The notes: generated by a model from the sequence alone, not told the origin. A DNA stretch of 34,053 nucleotides from CAZBEL01 sp964628055 (GCA_964628055.1 CAZVNL010000025.1:1-34053), one strand, 5' to 3'. Shown: positions 16,129 to 25,134, numbered from the stretch's first letter. Numbers and translations are program-made.

Positions 16129-17880
16129 CTAATCCTCAGGATGAATATCTGCTACGTTAATAGTGAACAAATCGTTGAACTTTAATTTACCATCACTGGT
16201 TACGCGACCGATCGTTGTGGAGGGGACACCAACCGACATACAAATCCGTTCAAATTCCATGAGATCGTCTTCTCCCAGAGTGATGAGAACCAGTCCTTGC
16301 GTTTCTCCAAAGACAAGTTCGTCATTGCGTAACTTTCGCGAAAGGAAAATTCGGGCGCCGGTTTCATCAGGTGAATGCCGCAGGCATGTGAGGAGGGTGA
16401 CAGCTATCCCGCCCGAGCCCATATTGGCAGCCGATTTTAACTGCCCGGTCTGAAGTCCCTGAAGAAGGGCTTCGTGCAGACGTTTTTCCATGGGTAAATC
16501 TAACGTGGGAACCGGGCCGTCCTGGAGACCATGGATCACCCGGAGATAGAGGCTCCCTCCTAACTCACCGCGATGACTACCCAACATAGAAATGAAGGCT
16601 CCCGGTTCCCGGAAAGTACAGCGCACCGGTTCCAGCTTGGAAGTACCTGCCACCGCTACTTCACAAAACACCTCCTCAGTTTCATTTTCCGTAACAGTAA
16701 TATTTAAAAGCGGAAGGTGAAGAGCTTCACACGCCTCACGACACCCCTGGATCATCGCCACGAGATGACCCTTCTGCTCGTCCCCCTGCCAGTTTGGTCC
16801 GTGAATTACAGCAGCTACGCCTAAGGGGCTAACCCCTCGACATACCAATTCTCGGGCAACAAAGGCCACCGTGCTGCTGGAACCTCTATAGGGATCTAAA
16901 GAACATAAAGAGGGTCGACTACCACTCATGAGAGTAAGATACAGCCGTTGATTCTCTACCCCTCTTGAAGGCAAGGGAAATTCTTGGTGTTTATAAAGAA
17001 TGGACTCTTGTTGATTCCCTTCTTTAGCGTCTAATAGACGATTCAAAACTGTTACATAGTTTTGTGGTTCCTCTAACACCGGTATTTCCGCAGGAGTGGC
17101 TACCTGGTAGGGCCTGGTGAAATCCAGTATCGAGTTAGGCTCAATTTCGGGTAGAATTGTTCGGGGTAAACTGAAGAGGTGTTGATCACCCTGTTGTACG
17201 ATGAAATGCTCTTTTTCGACTAGAATCCCCAGGAATTCCGGTGTGATACTCTCCGCCAGGCAAATTTCTTCCAACGTGCGTTCAAAACCTTCTTGGATGA
17301 CGAGTAGAAGTCCTCGCATTTTTCTGGAATTTATGCGCTTTAGTTCTCTGGGATCATTTACCTGGAGCCTGAGTCCCAACTTTTCGTTATCCAGACACTC
17401 CCGGTAGGCCGCGCCCAGACCATAAGGGTTGACGACACAAATTTTTCGGAGCCACGGGCGAGCGATTATTTCAGCAACAATCACATTTAGCTTTCGACTT
17501 TGCGTTAAATAGAATACTCTATTCCCCACTTTCAAATGCGATTGACTCCTATCCGAGGAAGAAAACAATCCGGTGGCAAAATTCGTCCAGGGTGTCTTTA
17601 AGACCAAACGGTGGGTAATACCATAACAGGCGCAGGTTCGTTGAATAGCAGTGGGAACGAGTGAATGCTTACTTTCCACAGCTATAATAAGCTGTAAATC
17701 ACGGTTGGAGGACACCGTAAGGGTGGAGGGTCTTCCCTGTCCAAGGCCGGGGAATGGATTTTGTCTGCAGACCGAATCAAGCATGGCTTTTAGGAACACT
17801 TTTTCCAATTCCGTTGGGGTCCGGTTGAGGGCTGCCAAAACCGGCTCCATTTGCCGGGTAGTATTTGGAGAATCATTCAT
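16129..17880 (-). CDS. Degenerate PurL-like (AIR synthase-related) protein, probable pseudoenzyme
   Basis: The 583-residue product follows the PurL (FGAM synthase II) plan: a shortened first AIRS N-domain (about 1-130), a first AIRS C-domain (about 140-275), a second AIRS N-domain (about 310-430; LDPYRGSSSTVAFVARELVCRG) and a second C-domain (about 460-575; LVFGETQGLVLITLGEDD, VGVPSTTIGRVTSDGKL). Small PurL is normally near 740 residues. Catalytic and ATP-binding signatures are altered: SEHCSYK is LDSVCRQ, ESHNHPS is ESKHSLV, the glycine-rich TGVGG loop is missing, NFGNP is HGPNW, SGNVSLYNE is ITVTENETE and HDxSDGG is ANMGSGG. The reading frame is intact and long, so it is probably a conserved non-catalytic or repurposed paralogue rather than a decaying gene. 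It lies between recX and a FAH-family gene; no purine gene is nearby. Confidence 0.75.
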   Translation of the reverse strand: MNDSPNTTRQMEPVLAALNRTPTELEKVFLKAMLDSVCRQNPFPGLGQGRPSTLTVSSNRDLQLIIAVESKHSLVPTAIQRTCACYGITHRLVLKTPWTNFATGLFSSSDRSQSHLKVGNRVFYLTQSRKLNVIVAEIIARPWLRKICVVNPYGLGAAYRECLDNEKLGLRLQVNDPRELKRINSRKMRGLLLVIQEGFERTLEEICLAESITPEFLGILVEKEHFIVQQGDQHLFSLPRTILPEIEPNSILDFTRPYQVATPAEIPVLEEPQNYVTVLNRLLDAKEGNQQESILYKHQEFPLPSRGVENQRLYLTLMSGSRPSLCSLDPYRGSSSTVAFVARELVCRGVSPLGVAAVIHGPNWQGDEQKGHLVAMIQGCREACEALHLPLLNITVTENETEEVFCEVAVAGTSKLEPVRCTFREPGAFISMLGSHRGELGGSLYLRVIHGLQDGPVPTLDLPMEKRLHEALLQGLQTGQLKSAANMGSGGIAVTLLTCLRHSPDETGARIFLSRKLRNDELVFGETQGLVLITLGEDDLMEFERICMSVGVPSTTIGRVTSDGKLKFNDLFTINVADIHPED

Positions 17881-17916
17881 TGGTTGGACTAATCGCTATT
17901 CTCGGTAAAGGTTCCT

Positions 17917-18561
17917 TTATACGAGACGGTACCGCTGGAAAGTGGCGTCAATTACCTCCCAGGGATAACCCTTTCGATAAAGAAAATCCCGTAGGCGTTG
18001 TTTCTCTTTTTCCGGCAGTAAAGTGCCTTCTTTAATATGCCGTTTTGTTAACAAGGTATCAATGAGACTTTCCACTGGAACCTCTTCATAAGCTTTGGTT
18101 ACAGCCCTTTCCACGATGTTCGCCGACAGAGCAAAGGTCTTTAATTCTGCCCGGAGAGCAAAGGGACCAATAAGTTTATTTTTAGCTTTCTCCCGCGCTA
18201 ATTGCAAGGCAAACTCTTTATCGTTAAGAAAATTTTTTTTCTCTAATTCATCCAGGATTAGTTCGACGACTCTGGCTGGGTGTTTTTTTTGCAGTAAGCG
18301 GCGGCGTAATTCCCCCCGACTCCGCTGTCGATAACCCAGTAAATGTAACGCCGCTTCCCGCACCTGATACCTTTCTTCTTTAGTTTGAAGCTCTTGGATG
18401 GCCGCAGGGGTTAAACGATCGCCCACTCCTAAACTGCTGGATAGAAAAACGTCTTCAGAAATTCCGAAGACGTCTCCATTGTCGAAGTGGATCATCCGGC
18501 GTTTCTTACGCCGCCCCTGAGTTTGGATGGCAACAATCTTACTCAGCTTCTGTTTTCCCAT
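17917..18561 (-). CDS. recX: Regulatory protein RecX
   Basis: RecX binds RecA filaments and limits recombinase activity. The 214-residue protein has three-helix RecX repeats: AALHLLGYRQRSRGELRRRL (about 70-90), then ILDELEKKNFLNDKEFALQL, then FLYRKGYPWEVIDATFQRY at the C-terminus. An N-terminal strand region (KIVAIQTQGRRKKRRMIHF) resembles relatives. The ATG at 18561 overlaps the recA coding end by 23 bases, implying coupled translation, the usual recA-recX relation. Confidence 0.92.
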   Translation of the reverse strand: MGKQKLSKIVAIQTQGRRKKRRMIHFDNGDVFGISEDVFLSSSLGVGDRLTPAAIQELQTKEERYQVREAALHLLGYRQRSRGELRRRLLQKKHPARVVELILDELEKKNFLNDKEFALQLAREKAKNKLIGPFALRAELKTFALSANIVERAVTKAYEEVPVESLIDTLLTKRHIKEGTLLPEKEKQRLRDFLYRKGYPWEVIDATFQRYRLV

Positions 18562-19561
18562 TCGTTTCTAACCCCATAAAGGCTTTCACCTCCTTGATAA
18601 TTTGTTCGCGGATATCGGGGTTGGCTTTCAAGAAGGCTTTGGCATTCTCCCGGCCCTGTCCAATCTTCATATCCTGATAGGCATACCAGGCTCCGGTTTT
18701 TTGCACGATATCACCGGTGACAGCAAGGTCAAGAATATCCCCCTCATAGGATATCCCGCTGCCATACATGATGTCGAACTCGGTCATTTTAAACGGGGGA
18801 GCTACCTTATTTTTAACTACTTTCACCCGGACGCGATTGCCGATAGAGTCGGTGCCGTCCTTGATGGTGGTTATGCGTCGTATTTCCAGCCGGATAGAAG
18901 TGTAAAATTTCAGCGCCCGGCCTCCGGGGGTTGTCTCCGGATTTCCGAACATGACACCAATTTTCTCCCGGATCTGGTTGATGAACAAAACGGCGGTATT
19001 GGAGCGGTTCACCGTGCCGGTGAGTTTCCTCAGGGCTTGGGACATGAGGCGGGCCTGTAAACCCACATGCGAATCGCCCATCTCCCCTTCTAATTCGGCC
19101 CGCGGTACTAACGCGGCCACCGAGTCGATGACAATGACGTCCAGGGCTCCACTGCGGACAAGGGTCTCGGTAATCTCCAGAGCTTGCTCTCCGGTATCAG
19201 GCTGGGATACCAAAAGTTCTTCGGTTTCCACCCCTAATTTCTTGGCATACTCCGGATCCATAGAATGTTCTACGTCGATAAAAGCGGCGTAGCCACCCTT
19301 TTTTTGCGCCTCGGCAACAATGTGCAAAGCAAGCGTGGTCTTTCCCGAAGATTCCGGTCCATAGATTTCCACAATCCGTCCCCGCGGTATACCTCCCACC
19401 CCCAGGGCCACATCCAGGGAGAGACACCCGGTGGAAATGACATTGCCTAAGATTCGCGGTTTAGCACTGCCCAGGCGCATCACTGACCCCTTACCGAATT
19501 GCCGGTCAATCTGAGTGATTGCCAAATCTAATGCCTTACGTTTTTTATTTTCCGTTGCCAT
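18539..19561 (-). CDS. recA: Recombinase RecA
   Basis: RecA forms filaments on single-stranded DNA for homologous recombination and induction of the SOS response. The 340-residue protein has Walker A GPESSGKTT (about 66-74), Walker B VIVIDSVAAL, the L1 region EGEMGDSHVGLQARLMSQAL, the L2 region IGVMFGNPETTPGGRALKFY and the C-terminal lobe. AGGAG lies 8 bases before the ATG. No SOS box is obvious upstream, since thpR ends only 15 bases away, so regulation probably depends on the operon promoter or an internal one not visible here. Confidence 0.99.
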   Translation of the reverse strand: MATENKKRKALDLAITQIDRQFGKGSVMRLGSAKPRILGNVISTGCLSLDVALGVGGIPRGRIVEIYGPESSGKTTLALHIVAEAQKKGGYAAFIDVEHSMDPEYAKKLGVETEELLVSQPDTGEQALEITETLVRSGALDVIVIDSVAALVPRAELEGEMGDSHVGLQARLMSQALRKLTGTVNRSNTAVLFINQIREKIGVMFGNPETTPGGRALKFYTSIRLEIRRITTIKDGTDSIGNRVRVKVVKNKVAPPFKMTEFDIMYGSGISYEGDILDLAVTGDIVQKTGAWYAYQDMKIGQGRENAKAFLKANPDIREQIIKEVKAFMGLETNGKTEAE

Positions 19562-19576
19562 AACAACTACTCCTAA

Positions 19577-20152
19577 CTAAGCACTAACATGGAAAAAATG
19601 TGTCCTTAAAATAGTATATACTGGTCCATTTGGAAAGAGTTCGCTGCTAATAAATTGGAGTCGATCCACCAGGAGGGGAATCAGTTCATAAGTAGTATTT
19701 AAAAAGGTTTTAATCTCAGGTGTACGCTTCTGAGGATACTTGATTCTCGCCAGGGTCAAATGGGGATGGTACTCCCGTTCCTCGGCGGGAAATCCCAGGC
19801 GTTCTAACCCGGAATTAAGGCGCTGTACCACTGCTTGTAGTTCACTTACCTGGCCTTCAATCCCTAACCATAGAATACGTGGCCGTTCGGGTTTCGGAAA
19901 ACAACCCGTTCCCGCAATTTGCAGTTTAAAGGGAGTACGGGCGTTAAGCTGCTGGTCTAATAATGCGTTAATATCATCCAGAGACTCTTCCGGCGTCGGT
20001 CCTAAAAAACGGAGAGTAAGATGGAGATTACTCTTGGCAACCCACCGGATTTTACCCGACTTAGGGTTGATCGTGGAAACGAGCATGTCCCGAACCGTCA
20101 ATACCTGTCTGGGTACGGGGATAGCAATAAAGGTTCGCAGCAATTTAGACAA
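19577..20152 (-). CDS. thpR: RNA 2',3'-cyclic phosphodiesterase
   Basis: ThpR hydrolyses 2',3'-cyclic phosphates on RNA to 2'-phosphates and has RNA ligase activity in vitro. The 191-residue protein carries the two HxTx motifs of the 2H phosphoesterase fold: NLHLTLRFLG (about 42-51) and HPHLTLARIKY (about 131-141). The start is a TTG that overlaps the cinA stop region by 8 bases, with GAGG about 11 bases upstream. thpR beside cinA and recA is a recurrent bacterial neighbourhood. Confidence 0.93.
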   Translation of the reverse strand: MSKLLRTFIAIPVPRQVLTVRDMLVSTINPKSGKIRWVAKSNLHLTLRFLGPTPEESLDDINALLDQQLNARTPFKLQIAGTGCFPKPERPRILWLGIEGQVSELQAVVQRLNSGLERLGFPAEEREYHPHLTLARIKYPQKRTPEIKTFLNTTYELIPLLVDRLQFISSELFPNGPVYTILRTHFFHVSA

Positions 20153-21365
20153 GGTTCATTAACCTCAAACGTAACATATTCAAAGCCGCCTGACTGCTCA
20201 ACTGTTTATTTAGTATGCGGTCTTTCACGAAATGAAATCTTCTAACCCGCGTATTCTCACCACCTGCCAGACCGATATAAACTAAACCTACGGGTTTTGC
20301 ATCGGTGCCCCCGGTGGGCCCGGCTATTCCTGTTATGGAGACGCCAAAGTCGGTTTTTAAAAGGGTGCGCACGCCCTCAGCCATTTCGAGCGCCGTTTCT
20401 TCGCTAACCGCTCCATGTTGCGTCAGGGTTGATTCCTTGACTTTTAGCAGGGATATTTTTACGGCATTACTGTAAGCCACGACGCCCCCCATCAGGTAAA
20501 CCGAACTGCCGGAAACATTCGTCAAGCGGTGCGACAATAGACCTCCGGTGCAGGATTCAGCGGTAGCTACAGTGCGTTTTTGTTCGGTAAGCAGTTGGCC
20601 TACGACTTCTTCCAGCGCTGTGTCGCCATAGCCGTACACATATTTCCCCACTTTTTGTTCAATGCGTTGACTCAACTGTTCCAACGTCGCCTTTTCAGGA
20701 CTGACCAAGCGGATGTTTACCCCAATAAATTCAGGAAGATAAGCCATTTGTACCGGTGAATCAGGAGGCAGCACACCTTTCAGTTTCTCAGCCAGGGCCG
20801 ATTCCATAATCCCGGTGGTACGAATGGTCTTAATGTGCAAACTTGTCGAAACCTGCCGGGTTAGTTGGGGAAGGACGGCCTGTTGAAACATGGCCTTCAT
20901 CTCCCGTGGGACGCCCGGTAGGGCAAAGACTTCCAAGCGGTCATTGCTCAGATGAAGGCCTCGTGCAGAACCAACCTCGTTGGGGAGTACGCCCCCCTGC
21001 TGGGGACGTAGGGCTTGATTCCGATTGATTTCGGGGAGGCCTAAACCCCGACGAGCCAAGCGTTGTTTTAACTCCCGCCAATAAGTCTTATCGAAAACTG
21101 GTTCCGTATTGAAATACTCCAGGAGCGTCTTAAAAGTCACATCGTCATGGGTAGGACCCAAGCCGCCAGTTATGATGACCACCGAAACGTTCTCCGGGAC
21201 TTCGTCCAGAGCCTTACGAATAGTGGCTTGCTCATCGCCAATGGTTACGTGCCAGATAAGCGGTATCCCCTTTTGCAAAAGCCTTTGCCCCAGCCAGGCG
21301 GCGTTGGTATTGACCGTAAACCCTGACAGTAGTTCGTTGCCAATGGTGATTAACCCGACGTTCAT
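20145..21365 (-). CDS. cinA: CinA-like protein (competence/damage-inducible; probable NMN amidase/ADP-ribose pyrophosphatase family)
   Basis: The protein has an N-terminal MoaB/Mog-like COG1058 domain (VGLITIGNELLSG, IITGGLGPTHDDVT, FALPGVPREMKAMF) and a C-terminal CinA/PncC domain (TVATAESCTGGLLSHRLTNV, GVSITGIAGPTGGT) typical of nicotinamide-mononucleotide deamidase. The start is taken at the ATG at 21365 (406 residues) rather than an upstream start at 21395, because that ATG overlaps the pgpA stop (ATGA) and gives the family N-terminus. The cinA-thpR-recA order follows pgpA, as in many bacteria. Confidence 0.95.
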   Translation of the reverse strand: MNVGLITIGNELLSGFTVNTNAAWLGQRLLQKGIPLIWHVTIGDEQATIRKALDEVPENVSVVIITGGLGPTHDDVTFKTLLEYFNTEPVFDKTYWRELKQRLARRGLGLPEINRNQALRPQQGGVLPNEVGSARGLHLSNDRLEVFALPGVPREMKAMFQQAVLPQLTRQVSTSLHIKTIRTTGIMESALAEKLKGVLPPDSPVQMAYLPEFIGVNIRLVSPEKATLEQLSQRIEQKVGKYVYGYGDTALEEVVGQLLTEQKRTVATAESCTGGLLSHRLTNVSGSSVYLMGGVVAYSNAVKISLLKVKESTLTQHGAVSEETALEMAEGVRTLLKTDFGVSITGIAGPTGGTDAKPVGLVYIGLAGGENTRVRRFHFVKDRILNKQLSSQAALNMLRLRLMNLV

Positions 21366-21820
21366 TGACCTATTAACCGAAAGAGGTGAATGCAAATTAG
21401 GGCTAATAAACCGGCCCCCAAGTCATCGGCCATGACGCCCCACCCCGCCGGCATCTTTTCCATGCGGTTAATGGGATAGGGTTTCCAAATATCAAACAGT
21501 CGGAACAATAGAAAAGCTGCTAAACCGTAGCCCCACTGTACCGGCACTCCCCATAGGGCCACCCATTGCCCTACCCATTCGTCAATGACAATCCGAGAGG
21601 GATCCCTGACCGGAGAACGTTGCACGATTCGTGAAGAAGTTAATACACCCACGACGGTTACGATGACGGTGAGGGTTATAAACAACCCCAGCGAGAGCTT
21701 ACCCACCGTCAGCCACCAGACGATCAAGGCCATGAGGCTGCCCCATGTCCCCGGTGCTAGGGGCAAGTGACCTACGAAAAATACCGTGGCGACCCATTCG
21801 GAAACACGGTTAGGTTGCAA
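21362..21820 (-). CDS. pgpA: Phosphatidylglycerophosphatase A
   Basis: PgpA removes phosphate from phosphatidylglycerol phosphate to give phosphatidylglycerol. The 152-residue membrane protein has family motifs HLPLAPGTWGSL (about 19-30), IDEWVGQWVAL and FDIWKPYPINRMEKMPAGWG with VMADDLGAG, plus several hydrophobic segments. The start is a TTG with GAGG about 8 bases upstream, 9 bases after pgsA. It completes the two-step phosphatidylglycerol pathway encoded by pgsA-pgpA. Confidence 0.95.
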   Translation of the reverse strand: MQPNRVSEWVATVFFVGHLPLAPGTWGSLMALIVWWLTVGKLSLGLFITLTVIVTVVGVLTSSRIVQRSPVRDPSRIVIDEWVGQWVALWGVPVQWGYGLAAFLLFRLFDIWKPYPINRMEKMPAGWGVMADDLGAGLLALICIHLFRLIGQ

Positions 21821-21829
21821 CGCCAGTCC

Positions 21830-22411
21830 TCAGGATAGAAATTGGCGAATCTCCGCACGATTATCGTAGATATAGGTAAGGCCGGTATAGACTGTAAATA
21901 GCGTCACAAAAAGCGTTAAATAATAGACAAAGTGGTACTGACGAAAAAATTGAAGGACGGTTCTCACCATATCCAAATGAATGTTTCTAGTCCCCAGAAA
22001 AAGCAGGATAAAAATGATGATCCCAATTTGTGTACCGGTTTTTGCTTTGGCAATCTTGCTGGTGAGTAAACTGAATCCCTTGTGGGACATGGCCATACGC
22101 AGACCGGTAACAAATAAGTCACGAAAGACGATGAGGACCACCATCCAGTATTCAATAATGCCCATGTAGGCAAAAGAGATAAAGGCAGAGGTCACCAAGA
22201 TTTTATCCGCCAGGGGATCCAGGAACCGTCCGGACTCAGTAACCAGGTTATGTTTCCGGGCGTAATAGCCATCAAACGCATCGGTTACCGAGGCCACGAT
22301 AAAGACTAACAACGCCCATAACTGGGCATAAGGATGTTCGTAAAACAGGAAAATAATAAACACGGGGGTGAGCAGAATTCGTAAGATTGTCAAGAGATTG
22401 GGAAGGTTCAT
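21830..22411 (-). CDS. pgsA: CDP-diacylglycerol-glycerol-3-phosphate 3-phosphatidyltransferase
   Basis: PgsA joins CDP-diacylglycerol and glycerol 3-phosphate to form phosphatidylglycerol phosphate at the inner membrane. The 193-residue protein contains the complete CDP-alcohol phosphotransferase signature: DAFDGYYAR, eight residues, GRFLDPLAD (about 43-68). About five hydrophobic segments are visible. The ATG overlaps the recR stop (ATGA), so the lipid gene is translationally coupled to a recombination gene. Confidence 0.95.
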   Translation of the reverse strand: MNLPNLLTILRILLTPVFIIFLFYEHPYAQLWALLVFIVASVTDAFDGYYARKHNLVTESGRFLDPLADKILVTSAFISFAYMGIIEYWMVVLIVFRDLFVTGLRMAMSHKGFSLLTSKIAKAKTGTQIGIIIFILLFLGTRNIHLDMVRTVLQFFRQYHFVYYLTLFVTLFTVYTGLTYIYDNRAEIRQFLS

Positions 22412-23001
22412 AATGTGGTTCTCCCTTCCATGGCCCGTAGAAGGGTGGCGTCATCGGTGTACTCCAGATCGCCCCCTATGGGAATGCCGCTAGCCAGGCG
22501 GGTCACTTGCGCCCCACGTTCTTTCAAGATCTTAGCCAGGTACAAGGCAGTGGCTTCTCCTTCTACACTGGGATTAGTGGCCAAAACCACTTCTGTATTC
22601 GGTTCCAGGCGCGTTAACAAACTTTCAATATTCAAATCCTCGGGACCGATGCCATCCAACGGTGACAACACGCCGCCTAGCACGTGGTATAAACCCTTGT
22701 AACTATTCAGACGCTCAAAAGCGTAAAGATCCACCGCTTCTTCCACCACGCAGATCAGGTGGGGATCGCGCTTCAAATCGGAACAAATGGCACAGGGATC
22801 CGTCACCGTAATGCCCCCACATTGACTGCAGGAGCGAATATTTGTTTTCATATCTAAAATTGCGTGGGCCAATTCCTGTGCAGTTTCGGTGGGCATTTTC
22901 AACAAGTGAAAGGTCATCCTTTGGGCAGTTTTTTTTCCAATCCCAGGGAATCTGGCGAAGAGGTCAACTAATCTGTTAATGATGTCCGGAACGCCTGTCA
23001 T
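22408..23001 (-). CDS. recR: Recombination mediator protein RecR
   Basis: RecR acts with RecO/RecF to load RecA at gaps. The 197-residue protein is standard length: an N-terminal helix-hairpin-helix (LFARFPGIGKKTAQRMTFHL, about 13-32), a C4 zinc finger (CSQCGGITVTDPCAIC, about 58-73) and a Toprim domain (CVVEEAVDLYAFER, VVLATNPSVEGEATALYL). It follows ebfC by one base, in the highly conserved dnaX-ebfC-recR group. Confidence 0.97.
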   Translation of the reverse strand: MTGVPDIINRLVDLFARFPGIGKKTAQRMTFHLLKMPTETAQELAHAILDMKTNIRSCSQCGGITVTDPCAICSDLKRDPHLICVVEEAVDLYAFERLNSYKGLYHVLGGVLSPLDGIGPEDLNIESLLTRLEPNTEVVLATNPSVEGEATALYLAKILKERGAQVTRLASGIPIGGDLEYTDDATLLRAMEGRTTL

Positions 23002-23002
23002 T

Positions 23003-23329
23003 TCAACTCCCGGGAAAATTCAAGCCTCCCATGAGGGGGCCCGCTGCCTGACTCATCTGGGATTGGGTTGTTTCCTGCACCTTTTTCAAAACCTTGTTCA
23101 TAGCGGTGATTAATAAATCTTCAATAAAATCTTTTTCTTCCTCCAGGACTTCAGGTTGCAATTCAATTTCCAGCACTTCCATTTTACCGTTCATCCGCAC
23201 CTTTACAAAGCCCCCTCCCGCTTCCGACTCGAATTCGGACTGCTCCAAATCCTTCTGGACAGCTTGCATCTGTTTTTGCATGGCTTGTGCTTGTTTTAAC
23301 AGGTGGCTTAGATTCCTTTTGGCACTCAT
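23003..23329 (-). CDS. Nucleoid-associated protein, YbaB/EbfC family
   Basis: The 108-residue DNA-binding dimer has the family pattern of a long N-terminal helix (LLKQAQAMQKQMQAVQKDLE), a central beta-sheet (VKVRMNGKMEVLEIELQPEV) and a helical C-terminus ending with a Met/Gly-rich tail. Its ATG overlaps the dnaX stop (ATGA). Location between dnaX and recR is diagnostic. Confidence 0.95.
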   Translation of the reverse strand: MSAKRNLSHLLKQAQAMQKQMQAVQKDLEQSEFESEAGGGFVKVRMNGKMEVLEIELQPEVLEEEKDFIEDLLITAMNKVLKKVQETTQSQMSQAAGPLMGGLNFPGS

Positions 23330-24990
23330 CGCACAATTTCTCCATCAAACAATTCGATAACGCGACTTACTACGGGATTATCCCGGCCGGCCTTGGTCGG
23401 GGACTTTTTCTCAGGCTCCGCATTAGGAGAAGCTGGTTTTCCCTCTACCATCTTAAAACGAACTACATAGGATTTTCCCAGTACAGTTTCCAAAGCCTTT
23501 TCTAAATAGCGACTGTTTTTCTTCACCAACTCCGCATTAAACGGGGTATCTCCCACAACACCCACTTCCACCTTCTTATTACGAACCGATAATGGGCGAC
23601 AGTTTTCTAACGCCAAACCGATGGAAGGATGTTCTCGCATGACCGCTGAGATTACCTGGGTCCACTTGGCCTGTAATTCCTGAAGGGGTTCAGTAGTTGC
23701 CGAGGAAGTTACCGCTGGTTCCGGTTCCGGTGGCGTATTGGGGGACGGTTCCTCAACCGGTGGCTTTTTTAACTGTAAGGGTATAGTATCCGGTTCGCTC
23801 ACCCGGCTGGTAGTGGTCTCCGGCTGGGTTTTCGGAGGAGTTGCCAGCGCCCCACTGGTTGAAGCGGTTTTCATTCCCTGTAACAGAGATTCGATGGAGA
23901 CCGTTTTATCCATTTCCAACATGCGGAAGGCCGTCATTTCCAACAGCAGGTACGGATGGGTAGCTTTTTTTAACTGGTTTTCCGTCTGCAACAGAATCTG
24001 GCTGATGCGCAGTAAGTCCCGCGTATCCCAGGCCTTCGATTCCTCCAGATAGCGTTGTTTTAACTCGGCGTTCAATTCCAGGATTTGTACACCTTTATCA
24101 AAACTGGCGATTAGGAGATTGCGAAGGTGTTGATTTAATCCGCTAATCAAGTCCGTGAGCGGAACGCCGGAAAAGCGAATTTCATTCAATAGGTCCAGGA
24201 GTGAATCGCCATCTTTTTCCCGTAGGGACGTGGTAAACCTAAAGTAGAGATCCACCGGAATAAGGCCCAGGACTTGAACCACATCGTCGTAGGTAATGTT
24301 ATCACCGCTGAAAGCAATCACCTGATCCACCAAGCTAAGGGCATCGCGTATACTTCCATCGGCTTTGCGACTAATCGCCTCTAAAGAATCCTGGTCGATG
24401 GTAATGTTTTCTTTCTGGAGAATGTGGCTCAACCGTTTGGCAATAATGGGACCAGTAATCCGGTTGAAGTCAAACCGTTGACACCGGGAGACAATGGTGG
24501 CTGGCACTTTCTGTACATCGGTAGTGCACAGAATGAACTTCCCGTGTGGCGGAGGTTCCTCCAGGGTACGCAGGAGGGCATTGAAAGCTGGCGTCGTCAG
24601 CATATGGACTTCATCGATGATAAAAATTTTATACGGGGCATGAATGGGGGAAAATTTAATGAGTTCCCGGAGGTTACGGATTTCTTCGATGCCCCGGTTG
24701 GAAGCGCCATCGATTTCCAACACGTCCATATTGCGGCTATCGATGATTTCCTGACAAGTGGAACAGGTATTACAAGGGCGCGAGTTTTTCGGGGCCTGGC
24801 AGTTGAGGACCTTGGCTAAAATTCGGGCGGTGGTGGTTTTGCCCACCCCCCGGGGACCAGTAAAGAGATACCCCTGGGCAATCCGGTCTTTCTTAAAGGC
24901 ATTTTCCAGGGTTTTGGTCACATGATCCTGTCCCACCACATCGGTAAAGACCTGGGGACGGTACTTCAAAGAGAGAATTTGATAACTCAT
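23326..24990 (-). CDS. dnaX: DNA polymerase III subunit tau/gamma
   Basis: DnaX is the clamp-loader ATPase; the full-length tau form also tethers the polymerase and helicase. The 554-residue protein has Walker A GPRGVGKTTTARI (about 45-57), a zinc module with CNTCSTC, Walker B IIDEVHML, sensor 1 LCTTDVQKVPATIVSRCQRF and the clamp-loader collar. A Pro/Thr/Glu-rich linker (about 375-440) leads to a C-terminal tau domain. A slippery heptamer with a downstream hairpin at codons 407-409 predicts a second, shorter product of about 412 residues. It begins about 145 bases downstream of the SRP RNA, the same order as in Bacillus. Confidence 0.97.
   Translation of the reverse strand: MSYQILSLKYRPQVFTDVVGQDHVTKTLENAFKKDRIAQGYLFTGPRGVGKTTTARILAKVLNCQAPKNSRPCNTCSTCQEIIDSRNMDVLEIDGASNRGIEEIRNLRELIKFSPIHAPYKIFIIDEVHMLTTPAFNALLRTLEEPPPHGKFILCTTDVQKVPATIVSRCQRFDFNRITGPIIAKRLSHILQKENITIDQDSLEAISRKADGSIRDALSLVDQVIAFSGDNITYDDVVQVLGLIPVDLYFRFTTSLREKDGDSLLDLLNEIRFSGVPLTDLISGLNQHLRNLLIASFDKGVQILELNAELKQRYLEESKAWDTRDLLRISQILLQTENQLKKATHPYLLLEMTAFRMLEMDKTVSIESLLQGMKTASTSGALATPPKTQPETTTSRVSEPDTIPLQLKKPPVEEPSPNTPPEPEPAVTSSATTEPLQELQAKWTQVISAVMREHPSIGLALENCRPLSVRNKKVEVGVVGDTPFNAELVKKNSRYLEKALETVLGKSYVVRFKMVEGKPASPNAEPEKKSPTKAGRDNPVVSRVIELFDGEIVR
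23746..23770 (-). promoter_or_regulatory. Probable programmed -1 frameshift signal in dnaX
   Basis: On the minus strand the heptamer A AAA AAG (23770-23764) is in the X-XXY-YYZ phase, the same heptamer as in E. coli dnaX. Four bases on, CGGTT-GAGG-AACCG (23759-23746) forms a 5-bp hairpin. After a -1 shift only three codons (Ala-Thr-Gly) precede a TGA at 23755-23753. No Shine-Dalgarno-like stimulator is evident upstream. Confidence 0.7.
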
Positions 24991-25134
24991 TAAAGCAGTT
25001 TCCTAAAGATCAGGTGACCGTGGCAGACGGTTTTAATAAGGGGCCAGTTCCGGTGTGTATTTACGTTAGTCATGCATCTTCATTTTGAAGCGGAGCGCGT
25101 TGTTAGGTAAGAACCTGTTGTTAACCAAAGGTAA

